This document shows positions 43,512 to 53,204 of a DNA stretch of 64,000 nt, piece after piece; the stretch's first letter is position 1, and every line of letters starts with the position of its first letter. Source of the DNA: Amycolatopsis pretoriensis. Lineage in GTDB: Bacteria; Actinomycetota; Actinomycetes; Mycobacteriales; Pseudonocardiaceae. The notes under the pieces were generated by a model. The model was given only the letters and a program-made list of their open reading frames with translations, was not told the origin of the DNA and made no database searches. The position numbers and the translations under genes were made by a program. The DNA is taken from the NCBI RefSeq assembly GCF_900107925.1, contig NZ_FNUJ01000002.1:744001-808000 (forward strand). Reading direction: 5' to 3'.

Positions 43512-46500
43512 CAGAGCCCGAACGCTTCGACGGCGAGGTCGATGTGCTGCTGCTGCACCCGGTCGATGGACGGGACCACGCCACGCACGGTTCCGTCCCG
43601 CAGGTCGGTCAGCACCCGCATCAGCCAGCCGAGCGACGCCCGGGCCCGGAAGAACGCGTCCGCCTGCGGGGTCGTGCTGGTGCCGCCGGCACCCGTGTAC
43701 GCGCTGCGGAACACGCCTTGCAGGGTAGCCACCTCGCCGCGGTTCAGCTTCAGGGTGACGCTGTAGTGCGCCAGCTGCTGCGCGAAGACGCCGACGTCGC
43801 GGGACGGCGCGCCGATCGGGTTGCCGCGGGCGTCGATGGACAGGTGCAGGGTCGTGACGTCGATGATGGTGACGCCGTCCGCCGCGTCGAAGAAGTAGTT
43901 GCCGGGATGCGCGTCGCCGTGCACCAGCGCCGAACCGCCGGGGTGCGCGCGGAACCCGGCGACCAGCGCGTCGATCCGCGACTGCAGCGCGCCGAAGTCG
44001 ATCCCGGCGTGGATCAGCTGGGCGCGGAAGCCGGGCAGCTTGCCGCGGCGGTCCAGCACGTCGTCGATGTGCCGCCGCAGGAACGTGTCGGAGACCGCGC
44101 CGCCCGACCCCTTCGGCGTGGTGTGCAGCCGGGCGAGCGTGCGCCCGATCCCCGCGACGGCCGTGCTCAGCTTCGCGAACGACTTCGCGCGCTCCGGTCC
44201 GCTCGGCGTATCGCCGGTCTCCTTCATCATCCCTTCGACGTCGCCGCCGCGCGCCGGGCTCGTCACGACCAGGCCCGCCGTGGTCGGCCGCCGCGACGCC
44301 CGGGCGACACCCAGCGCGGCGACCGCGCGACCGTCGACGATCCGCACCCGGCCCAGCCGCGCGAGCGCCGACAGCTCCATCGCGAACTGCTCGCGGCTGG
44401 GGAAGATCTTCAGCACGCCGAGCAGTGTGCCGCCCGCGTCGAGGATCCGCTGCACCGGCGCGCCCGAGTACCCGCCGCCGACCGGCACCAGTTCCACCTC
44501 GCCGGCGGCCCGGACGGCGGCGCGGGCGAACCGCCGCAACGAGCTGGGCGCGGTCGGCACCACCGGCAGCGCCGACATCAGCCGTTCCAGCGCGTCCGGG
44601 TCGACGTCCCCGGTCGGCGTCCGGGTCCCCGCCGCCCGCTTGTTCGCCTGGCTGGTGGTGAACCGCAGCCGTGCCCGGGCGGTCGCGGTCCGCGCGCCCG
44701 GCTCGTCGAGCTCGTGCTGCCGCCCTTCCGGCAGCGGAGTGCCGTCGGCCAGCAGTTCCCGCCAGTACCTCGGTACCGGGTTCTCGAGGATCTTCGTGGG
44801 GTCGTCGCCCCACTCCATGCCGTGGAACTTCAGGGCGATGGTGATGCCGGTCGAGCGCATGATCCGGCGCACCGTGGGCAGCTCGGTCTCGAGGAGCACC
44901 GACGAGGCCAGGAACTGCCGCACGAAGATGTGGATCTCCTTGCGCAGGATGCCCGCGTACCGCCGGGAGAACGTCATCCACAGCGGGCGGACGAGGGGCC
45001 AGTTGTCGAGCAGGGTCAGGCCCTTCGTGACTTCGTAGAACTCCTGCGTCTCCAGCGCGGCGAACCCGAGGCCGGCCGCGTACTCGCTGATGTCTTCGCC
45101 CTTCGACCAGAGCGCCCCCTTGCCCGGGGCGATCCGCATGCCGCGCATCAGCTCGTCCGCGACGATCTCGAAGTTGCCCGGCCGGCGGTCGCGCAGGCCC
45201 GTGATGACCAGGTCCCAGAGGTGGGCGGCCGTCGCGGACGAGAGGTGGATCTTCGCCGCGCCTGCCATCCACCGGGCGCGCTCCGGGTGTTTGGCGGGGT
45301 CCTTGAGGTCGTCTTCGGTCAGGTGGACGAAGCTGTAGACGGCGCGACCGTCCATGGTCGTCTTGCTGAGCTTGCCCGCGCGGACCCATTTCTCGGCGTA
45401 CTTGCGCGCTTGCGTCGCGCCGAGTCCGAGGACCTTCGTCAGCCCGGGCACGATGGCGCCCGTCCGGTCCAGCCGGTCGTCGATGGCGAAGTCGAGGCTG
45501 TCCTTGGGATCCGGTCTCTTGTAGGCGCGTCGCGCTTCGGACAGGTAGCGGTCGTTCGCCAGGTGCTCGAACTTCGCGCGCGGGTTGATCGCGCCGTCGA
45601 AGACGAACAGCACCGCTTCGCCGGCGCCCGGCCGGGTGGTCGCGGTCAGCACGGTGAGCCGGTACCGGGACTTGATCGCGGGCAGCCCGCGTCGCACGGC
45701 GTCCGGGTCGCCGGACACGCGATCGGCCAGCCGGCCCGCCTCGTGCAGCGCGGCCATCAGCCTCCGGCGCAGCGCCGGGTCCTCCCGCGGCAGCCGGCGG
45801 GGTGGTTTGCGGCGATCGGCGGGACGAGGGCGGCGCGGCCGGGCCGGCACCCGGGCGTCCGGCCGGCCGACGGGATGGCGCGGCTTCGGCAGCTTCGGCT
45901 TGAGCTTGGCCCAGAGCTTCTTCACCAGCCCGGCGATCTTGTCGATGACCCAGTCGATCGCGCGGTTCACCGGCCGCGACAGCTTCTGGAAGATCTGGCG
46001 GACCTTGCCCGCGATGCCCCCGATGCCGAGCAGCGCGGCGAGGGCGCCGATCAGGACCGGGACGGCGCGGGCGAGGGCGCGTTCGACCAGGGCGGGCACG
46101 CCGCCGGTGCCGCCGCGGGCGATCGCGAGGACCGCGTCGAGCACGGCGTTGACGAAGTCGATGATCTGCCGGGCGTTCAGCACGACGAACCGGATGATGT
46201 CGATGATCATCTTGCAGGCGCGGATGAACGCCGACGCCGGGTTGAACAGCGACAGGATCCACGTGATGCCCGCGATGATGATCGTCGGCAGCAGGTAGGA
46301 CACGAGGTCGTCGATCAGGGTCTTCTTCAGGTCGCCGACGCGGGACTTGACGTCGTCGACCATGCCGAGGATGCCCCGCCGCTTGACCTGGATGAGCACC
46401 GGCACGGAGACCTCGGCGGCGACGACGGCCTTCTCCGGCACCTTGCGGACCAGCCGCGACCGGATGTTCGGCCACGAGATGCCGAGCAGCGTCGCGATCA

Positions 46501-48601
46501 GCACCAGGATGCCGGCGATGTCGAACGTCGTCGGCAGCTGGAGCCCGGCCGTGGCGGCGGTGCCCAGCAGCCACGCCAGCACGCCCTGCTGCAGGTGCTT
46601 GCCCGCGTTGCGGATGAACAGCTTCAGCCCGCCGCCGACGCCGGTGACCAGGTTGCCGAGGAACCCGATCGGGTCCTTCAGGATCGCGCCGATCGCGCTG
46701 ACCGCCTTGGCCAGCACGCCCAGCAGCATCCGGCCGAGCTCGACGATCGCCTTGATCGCGCCGCCGATCGCGTCCGCGGCCTTCGCGACCAGCCCCTTGT
46801 TCTTCTCCTTCTCGGCGGCGATCTCGGCGTCGACGGCCTTGACCGCGTCGGTGTACTTCGTGGCGAGCGTGTCGACGAGCTCGGTCCCCTTGTCGTCGAC
46901 GGTTTCCTTGAGCTGGTCGAACTGGCCGTCGAAGTCGGCGGCGGCCTCCCGGCCGATCGCCTTGAGGTCGGCCGGCAGTTTTTCCACGGCGGCCTGGAGT
47001 TCCCCGCGGCCGGTCGCGATGCGGTCCTTGGCGCGGCGCAGCTCCCGTTCGACCAGGTCGGCGATGTCGGAGATGAGGAGGCCCATCGCCGTCAGGTAGT
47101 GGTCCTTCGCGCTTTCATAGATGCGATCGGCTTCCTCCGGCAGGCCCGCGAACAGGTCGCGGCCCCACTTGATCCAGCCGTCCCAGCCGCCGTACCGCTC
47201 GTCCTTGTAGCGGCGCATCCCGTCTTCGTGCTCCTGCGTGAACCGGTCCCGGGCGCGCTGCTCCTTCGTGGTGAACTCGTCGTCGACCTTCTTGTCCAGG
47301 TCCGTGAGGATCTGCTCGACGTCACCCTTCGTCCGGTCGAAGACCTTCTGCAGGAGGTCGGTGACCTCCTTCCGCTTGTCCTCGTCGGTCTTCTTGGTGC
47401 CGGCCTTCCCGGTGCCGACCCGCTTGCCGGTGGTCACGCGGGTCGCGTGGATGCCGGCCATGGCGGCGGAACCGCGGGCGGCCGCGCCGGCCTTCACCTC
47501 GCCGATCTCGCGGTGCTCGCCGGCCCGCAGCTTCTTCGGCGCCGCCTCCGAGTGCGCGTCCATGGCCTTCTTGTCCTGGACCGCCTTGTCGAAGCCCGGC
47601 TCGTGCGAGTTCGGGAACTTCAGCTGCTGTTCGGTGACGTTCGCGTCGGCCAGCTGCTTGTCGACCCGCTCGGGACCGGCGGACAGGTCGGTCGCGGACG
47701 GCGGCAGGGTGTCGGGAGCGGCCTGGGCCGGGTCCGGCGTGCCGGGCTTGGCGGGCACCTTGTCCGGCGTCATCGGGACGACCCGCTTGGCGTCCGGCGC
47801 GGGTTCCGGCGGGGCGGCGGTGGTGTCGGCGATCTCCTTGGCCGACGCGTCCTTGCCTTCGCCGACCTTGTCCTGCACTTCGTTCTTGATCTCGCCGGCT
47901 TTGCCGGACTTGCCGAACTTGTCGGCCTCGTCGAGGTTCTTGGGCGCTTTGTCGGCGACCGCCTTCTTCACGGCGTCGACGAACGCCTTCTTGTCGAACT
48001 CCTTGGGCTGCGCGGCGTCCATGTCCTCGGCGTGCGCCGCCTTGCCGCGGGCTTCCTGGTCGTCGGCCGGCGCGGCGGCGGCCGCCTGCGCCGAGCCCGC
48101 TTCCGCCGCCGCCGGCGGGTGGCTCGCGCCGACGGTCTTCTTCTTGGCGGCGACGTCCTTCTTCAGCGCCTGGAACTTCGGGTCCGCGCCGGGGGTGCGG
48201 GGACCGGCCGCCTTCTCCTTCGGCGGCTGCTTCTCCGGGCGCTCCACTGTGGACTGTTCCGGCTCCGGCTTCCGGTCCGCGGCGGCGGGCTTCGCCTGCT
48301 GCGCGACGGGGGCCGGCGGCTTCACGACGGGGGGCGCTTGGCTCGCGACGGCCTGGTTCCCGACCAGCTGCTGCCCGAGCGGCCTGGCCCACGAGCCCGG
48401 TTTCGGGTCGCTGCCCGGCGGCCGCCCGCCCAGCACCGCCGACACGGCCGCGTTGCCCATCACCGACTGCGCCCGGACGACGTCCGCGGGCCCGGGGTGC
48501 CGGGCGCCGCGGGTCTCCGGCCGGCGCGGCGACGCGACGGACGTCACGGCCGTCGACACGGCGGGCGGCCGCGGACCGCGGACCTTCACGGGGACGGGCA
48601 T
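43511..48601 (-). CDS. Giant eCIS-cargo-like toxin with CD38-like and APH-like domains
   Basis: 1696 residues. 36-90: two GNxAV elements (VMGNAAVSAVLG, LVGNQAVASQA), common in proteins linked to extracellular contractile injection systems. 95-400: Pro/Ala/Lys low complexity; 405-600 coiled coil. 605-900: conserved hydrophobic scaffold (DPIGFLGNLVTGV, LQLPTTFDIAGIL, FNPASAFIRACK, PVNRAIDWVI) that I recognise from such cargo proteins. 1115-1265: CD38/ADP-ribosyl-cyclase-like, with Trp1165, Glu1184, Trp1208, Ser1212 and Glu1238/1240 at CD38-equivalent places. 1365-1690: APH-like kinase with Lys1398, HGDAHPGN (Asp1563, Asn1568) and Asp1581. Start ATG 48601 has a weak ribosome binding site. Confidence 0.75.
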   Translation of the reverse strand: MPVPVKVRGPRPPAVSTAVTSVASPRRPETRGARHPGPADVVRAQSVMGNAAVSAVLGGRPPGSDPKPGSWARPLGQQLVGNQAVASQAPPVVKPPAPVAQQAKPAAADRKPEPEQSTVERPEKQPPKEKAAGPRTPGADPKFQALKKDVAAKKKTVGASHPPAAAEAGSAQAAAAAPADDQEARGKAAHAEDMDAAQPKEFDKKAFVDAVKKAVADKAPKNLDEADKFGKSGKAGEIKNEVQDKVGEGKDASAKEIADTTAAPPEPAPDAKRVVPMTPDKVPAKPGTPDPAQAAPDTLPPSATDLSAGPERVDKQLADANVTEQQLKFPNSHEPGFDKAVQDKKAMDAHSEAAPKKLRAGEHREIGEVKAGAAARGSAAMAGIHATRVTTGKRVGTGKAGTKKTDEDKRKEVTDLLQKVFDRTKGDVEQILTDLDKKVDDEFTTKEQRARDRFTQEHEDGMRRYKDERYGGWDGWIKWGRDLFAGLPEEADRIYESAKDHYLTAMGLLISDIADLVERELRRAKDRIATGRGELQAAVEKLPADLKAIGREAAADFDGQFDQLKETVDDKGTELVDTLATKYTDAVKAVDAEIAAEKEKNKGLVAKAADAIGGAIKAIVELGRMLLGVLAKAVSAIGAILKDPIGFLGNLVTGVGGGLKLFIRNAGKHLQQGVLAWLLGTAATAGLQLPTTFDIAGILVLIATLLGISWPNIRSRLVRKVPEKAVVAAEVSVPVLIQVKRRGILGMVDDVKSRVGDLKKTLIDDLVSYLLPTIIIAGITWILSLFNPASAFIRACKMIIDIIRFVVLNARQIIDFVNAVLDAVLAIARGGTGGVPALVERALARAVPVLIGALAALLGIGGIAGKVRQIFQKLSRPVNRAIDWVIDKIAGLVKKLWAKLKPKLPKPRHPVGRPDARVPARPRRPRPADRRKPPRRLPREDPALRRRLMAALHEAGRLADRVSGDPDAVRRGLPAIKSRYRLTVLTATTRPGAGEAVLFVFDGAINPRAKFEHLANDRYLSEARRAYKRPDPKDSLDFAIDDRLDRTGAIVPGLTKVLGLGATQARKYAEKWVRAGKLSKTTMDGRAVYSFVHLTEDDLKDPAKHPERARWMAGAAKIHLSSATAAHLWDLVITGLRDRRPGNFEIVADELMRGMRIAPGKGALWSKGEDISEYAAGLGFAALETQEFYEVTKGLTLLDNWPLVRPLWMTFSRRYAGILRKEIHIFVRQFLASSVLLETELPTVRRIMRSTGITIALKFHGMEWGDDPTKILENPVPRYWRELLADGTPLPEGRQHELDEPGARTATARARLRFTTSQANKRAAGTRTPTGDVDPDALERLMSALPVVPTAPSSLRRFARAAVRAAGEVELVPVGGGYSGAPVQRILDAGGTLLGVLKIFPSREQFAMELSALARLGRVRIVDGRAVAALGVARASRRPTTAGLVVTSPARGGDVEGMMKETGDTPSGPERAKSFAKLSTAVAGIGRTLARLHTTPKGSGGAVSDTFLRRHIDDVLDRRGKLPGFRAQLIHAGIDFGALQSRIDALVAGFRAHPGGSALVHGDAHPGNYFFDAADGVTIIDVTTLHLSIDARGNPIGAPSRDVGVFAQQLAHYSVTLKLNRGEVATLQGVFRSAYTGAGGTSTTPQADAFFRARASLGWLMRVLTDLRDGTVRGVVPSIDRVQQQHIDLAVEAFGL

Positions 48602-48661
48602 CGGGCCCGAGGATGGCAGAGGGCGCGCGGCGCGGACGTCACCGCGGCGTCACCACGGCGT

Positions 48662-49600
48662 TCACCCCGCCAGGGTGGCCAGGACGGACTCGATCTCCGC
48701 CCGCGCGGGACCTTCGGCCGTGCCGAGCAGCTCCCGCAGCGGCTCGACCGCCCGGCGCACCCCGAGCGCGCCGGCGGCCCGGACCGCGCGGCGGTCGGCG
48801 TGCAGGCGCAGCAGCACGAGGTTCTCGGCGAGGGTGCGGTCACGGCCGGTCAGCGTCGCCAGCCCGCGTGTGCCGAGGTTGGGCTCGGCACTGTCCAGTT
48901 CGTCGACGAGCCGGTGCACGGCTTCGCTGTCGCAGCGCCAGGTCAGGTCCTCGATCGGCTCCCCCGCTTCCCACCGGGCGACGATCGCGCGCAGCTCGGC
49001 GAGCGCCTCGGTCTGCACGGTCGTCAGCGGGGACAGCAGCCGTCCGCCGACGCTCTTGAGCACGTCACCCCAGAGCACTTCGTCGTCGCCCAGCCCGACG
49101 AGGGTGAGCAGCACGTCCACCGCCTCGGACCGCGCGGTGGGATCCGGATCGGCCGACAGCACCTCGTACAGGACTTCCCGGTCCGGGTCGGGGAACTCGG
49201 CCAGCAGCCGGACGGCGGCCCCGCGGTCGTAGCCGCTGCCCGCGTGCGTGCGCAGCAACCGGACGAGGGCGGGCTCGCCGGAGAGATCGCCGAGCTCGAG
49301 CAGGGCCCGCGCGGCGGCCACCCGCGTCGCCGCCGGCACGGCTTCCAAGGTCGCTTCGACGAGGGCCGGAACGGCACGGAAGCAGCCGGCGTCGGCGAGC
49401 GCCGCGGCAGCGCGGCCGTCGCCGGTGGCGAGCTTCGCGACCAGGATGTCCTCGGCCTCGAGCCGCTCTTGGCCGACGAGGTCGAAGAGCGCGCCGATGT
49501 CCGGGATCTCGTCGAGGGAGTCCCGCGTGACGGGTGCGGTGACCCCGGCCAGGAACCGCTCGAACGCGGCCGAACGCGCCATCCCGCACACGGTAGTCAC
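48662..49600 (-). CDS. HEAT-repeat protein
   Basis: Helical-repeat protein of 312 residues built from HEAT-like units (AVPALVEATLEAVPAATRVAAARALLELG region, ALVRLLRTHAG, AVRLLAEFPDPD, AVEPLRELLG). Such proteins bind other proteins, and in toxin loci often act as immunity or adaptor proteins. GTG 49600 overlaps the TetR stop (GTGA); ATG 49582 is an alternative. It lies 60 bases before the giant gene. Role as immunity or loading factor is inferred from position only. Confidence 0.72.
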   Translation of the reverse strand: MTTVCGMARSAAFERFLAGVTAPVTRDSLDEIPDIGALFDLVGQERLEAEDILVAKLATGDGRAAAALADAGCFRAVPALVEATLEAVPAATRVAAARALLELGDLSGEPALVRLLRTHAGSGYDRGAAVRLLAEFPDPDREVLYEVLSADPDPTARSEAVDVLLTLVGLGDDEVLWGDVLKSVGGRLLSPLTTVQTEALAELRAIVARWEAGEPIEDLTWRCDSEAVHRLVDELDSAEPNLGTRGLATLTGRDRTLAENLVLLRLHADRRAVRAAGALGVRRAVEPLRELLGTAEGPARAEIESVLATLAG

Positions 49601-50172
49601 CCGGCGCGGGGGGCGGCCAGGGTTCGCAGCTGCGCGAACCCCGCCTGAAGGGCTCCCCTCAGATCGAGGTCGCCGCCCTCCGCGTCGACCCAGCGCTGGA
49701 ACGCGACCCGGTACACCGCGGCGCCCGCTTCGGCGGCGATCGCGGCCTCCGCGTCACCGACACCCCGCCGCCGGAGCGCGTCGGCGAGTTCGGCCGAGAT
49801 CTTGGCGAGCTTGCTCAGCTCACGTTCGCGGAGATCGGCGTTGGCCATGATCACCGTGTGCCGCTTCCGGGCGAGCCCACGGTCCTGCCCGATGACGTCC
49901 GCCGCGGCGTCGAGGGCGGCCGCGACGAGCTCCAGCGCCGACGCCGTCGCGGGCGCCGCCTCCAGCGCGGCCAGTGCCTTCTCCTCCACCTCGGCCGAGG
50001 CGTCGAACAGAACCTCGCGCTTGTCCGCGAAGTAGCGGAAGAAGGTCCGGGCGGTCACGCCCGCCCGCTCGGCGATGTCGTTCACCATGGTCTGCTCGAA
50101 GCCCCGCTCGACGAACAAACTCAGCGCCGCCTCGCGCAGCCGCCCACCGGCCCCCGGCTCCCAACGTCCCAT
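49597..50172 (-). CDS. TetR-family transcriptional regulator
   Basis: TetR/AcrR repressor of 191 residues. Helix-turn-helix in residues 15-60 (ALSLFVERGFEQTMVNDIAERAG, then TARTFFRYFADK; quoted in pieces as family motif), ligand-binding helices after. ATG 50172 lies 32 bases from a strong double palindrome, so it probably represses itself and the divergent quinone oxidoreductase. It is the first gene of a minus-strand series continuing into the HEAT and giant toxin-like genes, which may place those under the same operator. Confidence 0.9.
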   Translation of the reverse strand: MGRWEPGAGGRLREAALSLFVERGFEQTMVNDIAERAGVTARTFFRYFADKREVLFDASAEVEEKALAALEAAPATASALELVAAALDAAADVIGQDRGLARKRHTVIMANADLRERELSKLAKISAELADALRRRGVGDAEAAIAAEAGAAVYRVAFQRWVDAEGGDLDLRGALQAGFAQLRTLAAPRAG

Positions 50173-50203
50173 GGCGGCAGTTTAGTGCCGTCGCGAGCGA
50201 ACA

Positions 50204-50257
50204 GTGATGTCAGCTGATGACATCGCGTGCTACGGTGATGTCATCAGCTGACATCAC
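50204..50257. promoter_or_regulatory. Double TetR operator in divergent promoter region
   Basis: Two copies of GATGTCA-N5-TGACATC (50206-50224 and 50237-50255). They are exact reverse complements of each other, extended to 21-base arms (50204-50224 and 50237-50257) around a 12-base spacer. Located between the TetR gene and the oxidoreductase start. Confidence 0.85.
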
Positions 50258-50276
50258 GAGACAGGGGCTCAGGACG

Positions 50277-51221
50277 ATGAAGCGCATCCAGTACCACCAG
50301 TACGGCGGTCCCGACGTACTGCGGCTCGAGGACTGCTCGCCGCCGGCTCCCGGCCCCGGGGAAGTCCTGGTCCACGTGCGAGCGGCGGCCGCGAACCCGA
50401 TGGACTGGAAAATCCGCGGCGGTGAAATGAAAATCCTGACCGGCCGCAGGTTCCCGCGCGGCCTGGGGCACGACTTCGCCGGTGTAGTCGCGGCGGTCGG
50501 CGACGGCGTCACCCGGTTCGGCGTCGGCGACGAAGTCCTCGGCGGAACGAGCCTCAAAGCAGCGGGAGCGTTCGCCGAGATGGCCGTCGCCGAGGAGAAG
50601 TCGATCACGGCGAAACCGGCGAACCTGTCGTGGGAAGAAGCCGCCGCCCTGCCCGTCGTCGGCCTCACCGCCTTCCAGGCCGTGATCCGCGTGGGCAAGC
50701 TGCGGGCCGGGCAGGCCGTGTTCGTCCACGGCTGCCTCGGCGGCGTCGGCCGGTGCGCGGTCCAGCTCGCCTCGGCACGCGGCGCCTCGGTGAGCGGCAG
50801 CTGCCGCGACACCGCCGCGCCGGAGGCACGCGAGCTCGGGATCACCCCGATCGCCGGCTTCGACTTCGACCCGGCGCCCCTCGCCGGGCGCTTCGACCTG
50901 GTCTTCGACACCGCCGGCACCCTGCCGGGCAGCACGGCGAAGTCCTTGCTCAAGCCCGGCGGCCGCATCATCGACATCAACCCCACCCCGGCGAAGTTCT
51001 TGCGCACCGCGCTGCCAGGCCCCTTCCGGGTGCTGGTGGGCAGGCCGGTCCCCGCGGACCTCGAAGCGGTCGCGCGGGCCGCCGGAGAAGGAACCCTGCG
51101 GTTGCCGATCGCGCGCGCCGTGCCGCTCGCGAAGGCGATCCCGGCCCTCACCACGCTGGAGCTCGACCGCACTCCCAAGGGCGGCAAGCTCGTCATCACG
51201 ACCCCGTCTTCGAAGGGCTGA
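50277..51221 (+). CDS. NADP-dependent quinone oxidoreductase-type MDR enzyme
   Basis: Zinc-free MDR reductase of 314 residues: MKRIQYHQYGGPDVLRLED start, GHDFAGVVAAVGDGV, cofactor site VFVHGCLGGVGRCAVQLA. Cysteines of the catalytic zinc site are absent. It probably reduces electrophilic alkenes or quinones, with the TetR as sensor. ATG 50277 was chosen because the protein family starts there and AGGACG precedes it; an upstream ATG at 50217 would lie inside the operator. Two small genes follow in the same direction. Confidence 0.9.
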   Translation: MKRIQYHQYGGPDVLRLEDCSPPAPGPGEVLVHVRAAAANPMDWKIRGGEMKILTGRRFPRGLGHDFAGVVAAVGDGVTRFGVGDEVLGGTSLKAAGAFAEMAVAEEKSITAKPANLSWEEAAALPVVGLTAFQAVIRVGKLRAGQAVFVHGCLGGVGRCAVQLASARGASVSGSCRDTAAPEARELGITPIAGFDFDPAPLAGRFDLVFDTAGTLPGSTAKSLLKPGGRIIDINPTPAKFLRTALPGPFRVLVGRPVPADLEAVARAAGEGTLRLPIARAVPLAKAIPALTTLELDRTPKGGKLVITTPSSKG

Positions 51222-51224
51222 ACC

Positions 51225-51494
51225 ATGTCACCCGATTCCCTGTTCATGGTGTTCGCGACACTGCGCGACGACACCGATCCCGCGGAATTCGCCACACTGC
51301 GCGAAGACGAGCACCACCAGCTGGAGGCGCTGCGCACAGCCGGACGGATCGGCGCCCACTACGTCTCCACGGCCCGGCGGGCCACGTTCGTCGAGGTCTT
51401 CGCCGCCGACGAGGAGCAAGCCGCGGCAACGCTGGCCACCCTGCCCTTCGCCCGCTTCTTCGACGCCGACATCTACCCGGCCACCCGGTCCTGA
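51225..51494 (+). CDS. YCII/muconolactone-isomerase-like small protein
   Basis: 89 residues in a dimeric alpha+beta barrel-type fold: MVFATLRDD, HHQLEALRTAGRIGAHYVS, FVEVFAADEEQAAATL, LPFARFFDADIYP. The start lies 3 bases after the oxidoreductase stop, so it is co-translated and probably linked to the same stress response. Catalytic activity is uncertain. Confidence 0.72.
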   Translation: MSPDSLFMVFATLRDDTDPAEFATLREDEHHQLEALRTAGRIGAHYVSTARRATFVEVFAADEEQAAATLATLPFARFFDADIYPATRS

Positions 51495-51519
51495 ACCCCT
51501 CTCACCGATCGGAAGACAC

Positions 51520-51933
51520 ATGACTGTCCGCAGGCGATTGCCACTCGGCAGGGTGCTCATCTCCTTGTCCGCGGCGGGAACTCTGATCGGCGCGTTCGCC
51601 GCCGACTGGAACGAAACCCACATCCACAACCCGGCCTGGCCGCCCCACGCCAAGTTCCACAACGCCCAGACCATGAGCATGGGCGCCGGGCTCGGCTTGG
51701 CCGGCCTGTACCACCTGTGGAAACCGGGCCGATCGCGCGCCTCCCTGGACAGCGCCGCGATCATCGCCGGCCTGTACGGGCTGACCCAGCTGTCGGCGGG
51801 CCTCTACCCGGGAACCGCCAGCGTCGACCCGCCGGGGCAGGACAACTGGCCGCAGCTCAAGTACACCCTGCCCAGCCTCGGACTGGTGCTGCTCGGCTAC
51901 CTCGCCGAGCGCCGCCGGCTCGCCCGCGGCTGA
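51520..51933 (+). CDS. Small membrane protein (DUF6640-like)
   Basis: 137 residues with about four hydrophobic helices. The conserved-looking segment DWNETHIHNPAWPPHAKFHN after helix 1, with several His, resembles the DUF6640 family as I remember it; no function is established. Third gene of the TetR-controlled oxidoreductase operon. Confidence 0.65.
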   Translation: MTVRRRLPLGRVLISLSAAGTLIGAFAADWNETHIHNPAWPPHAKFHNAQTMSMGAGLGLAGLYHLWKPGRSRASLDSAAIIAGLYGLTQLSAGLYPGTASVDPPGQDNWPQLKYTLPSLGLVLLGYLAERRRLARG

Positions 51934-51977
51934 AGACGGCCGCGGTCGCGCGATCCGGGTGGACAGCCGCCGCGCGG

Positions 51978-52700
<723 letters not shown>

Positions 52701-52709
<9 letters not shown>

Positions 52710-53129
52710 ATGGACAGTCTCCGGGACGAACCGCTCGGCTACCTGCTGCACCGGGTCACCGCGGCCTTGCGCGCCGAGGTGGCCGCCACCGTGCTCGGGC
52801 CCGCCGACCTGGCCGCGCCCGCGTACCTCTGCCTGCGGATGCTGGCGCGCGCGCCCAAGTCCAACGCCGAGCTCGCCCGCGAGGCCCAGGTGTCACCGCA
52901 GGCGATGAACAAGGTGGTGCGCGAGCTGCAGGAGCGCGGCCTGGTGACGCGGCCCGCCACCGTCTCGTCCGGGCGGTCGTTGCCCGCCACGCCGACGCGC
53001 GAGGGCCTGACCTTGCTCGCGCGCCTCGACCCCGAGGTGGCCGAGGCCGAGGACCGGGTCCTGGCCGGGCTCGACGACCGCGGTCGGAGCGAGCTCCGGA
53101 GGCTCCTGATCGCGGCGTGCGGGAGCTGA
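52701..53129 (+). CDS. MarR-family transcriptional regulator
   Basis: Winged-helix regulator of 142 residues: LGYLLHRVTAALRAE, SNAELAREAQVSPQAMNKVV (recognition helix) and RELQERGLVTRP with the wing. ATG 52701 is followed by another possible start at 52710; both lack a ribosome binding site, and the operator overlaps them, so the mRNA may be leaderless and autoregulated. Probably controls the divergent methyltransferase. Confidence 0.87.
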
Positions 53130-53204
53130 CGAAGATGCGACGTGTCGTGATTCGGACGCCGCCGCCCTAGTGACGGATGACGACGGCGGCGCGAGCCTGG
53201 TGCG

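Noticed and set aside
43544-49648. 2034-codon plus-strand open frame opposite the toxin-like operon
   Set aside because: Arg/Gly/Val-rich antisense shadow with no family motifs; the minus strand has clear domains and catalytic motifs.
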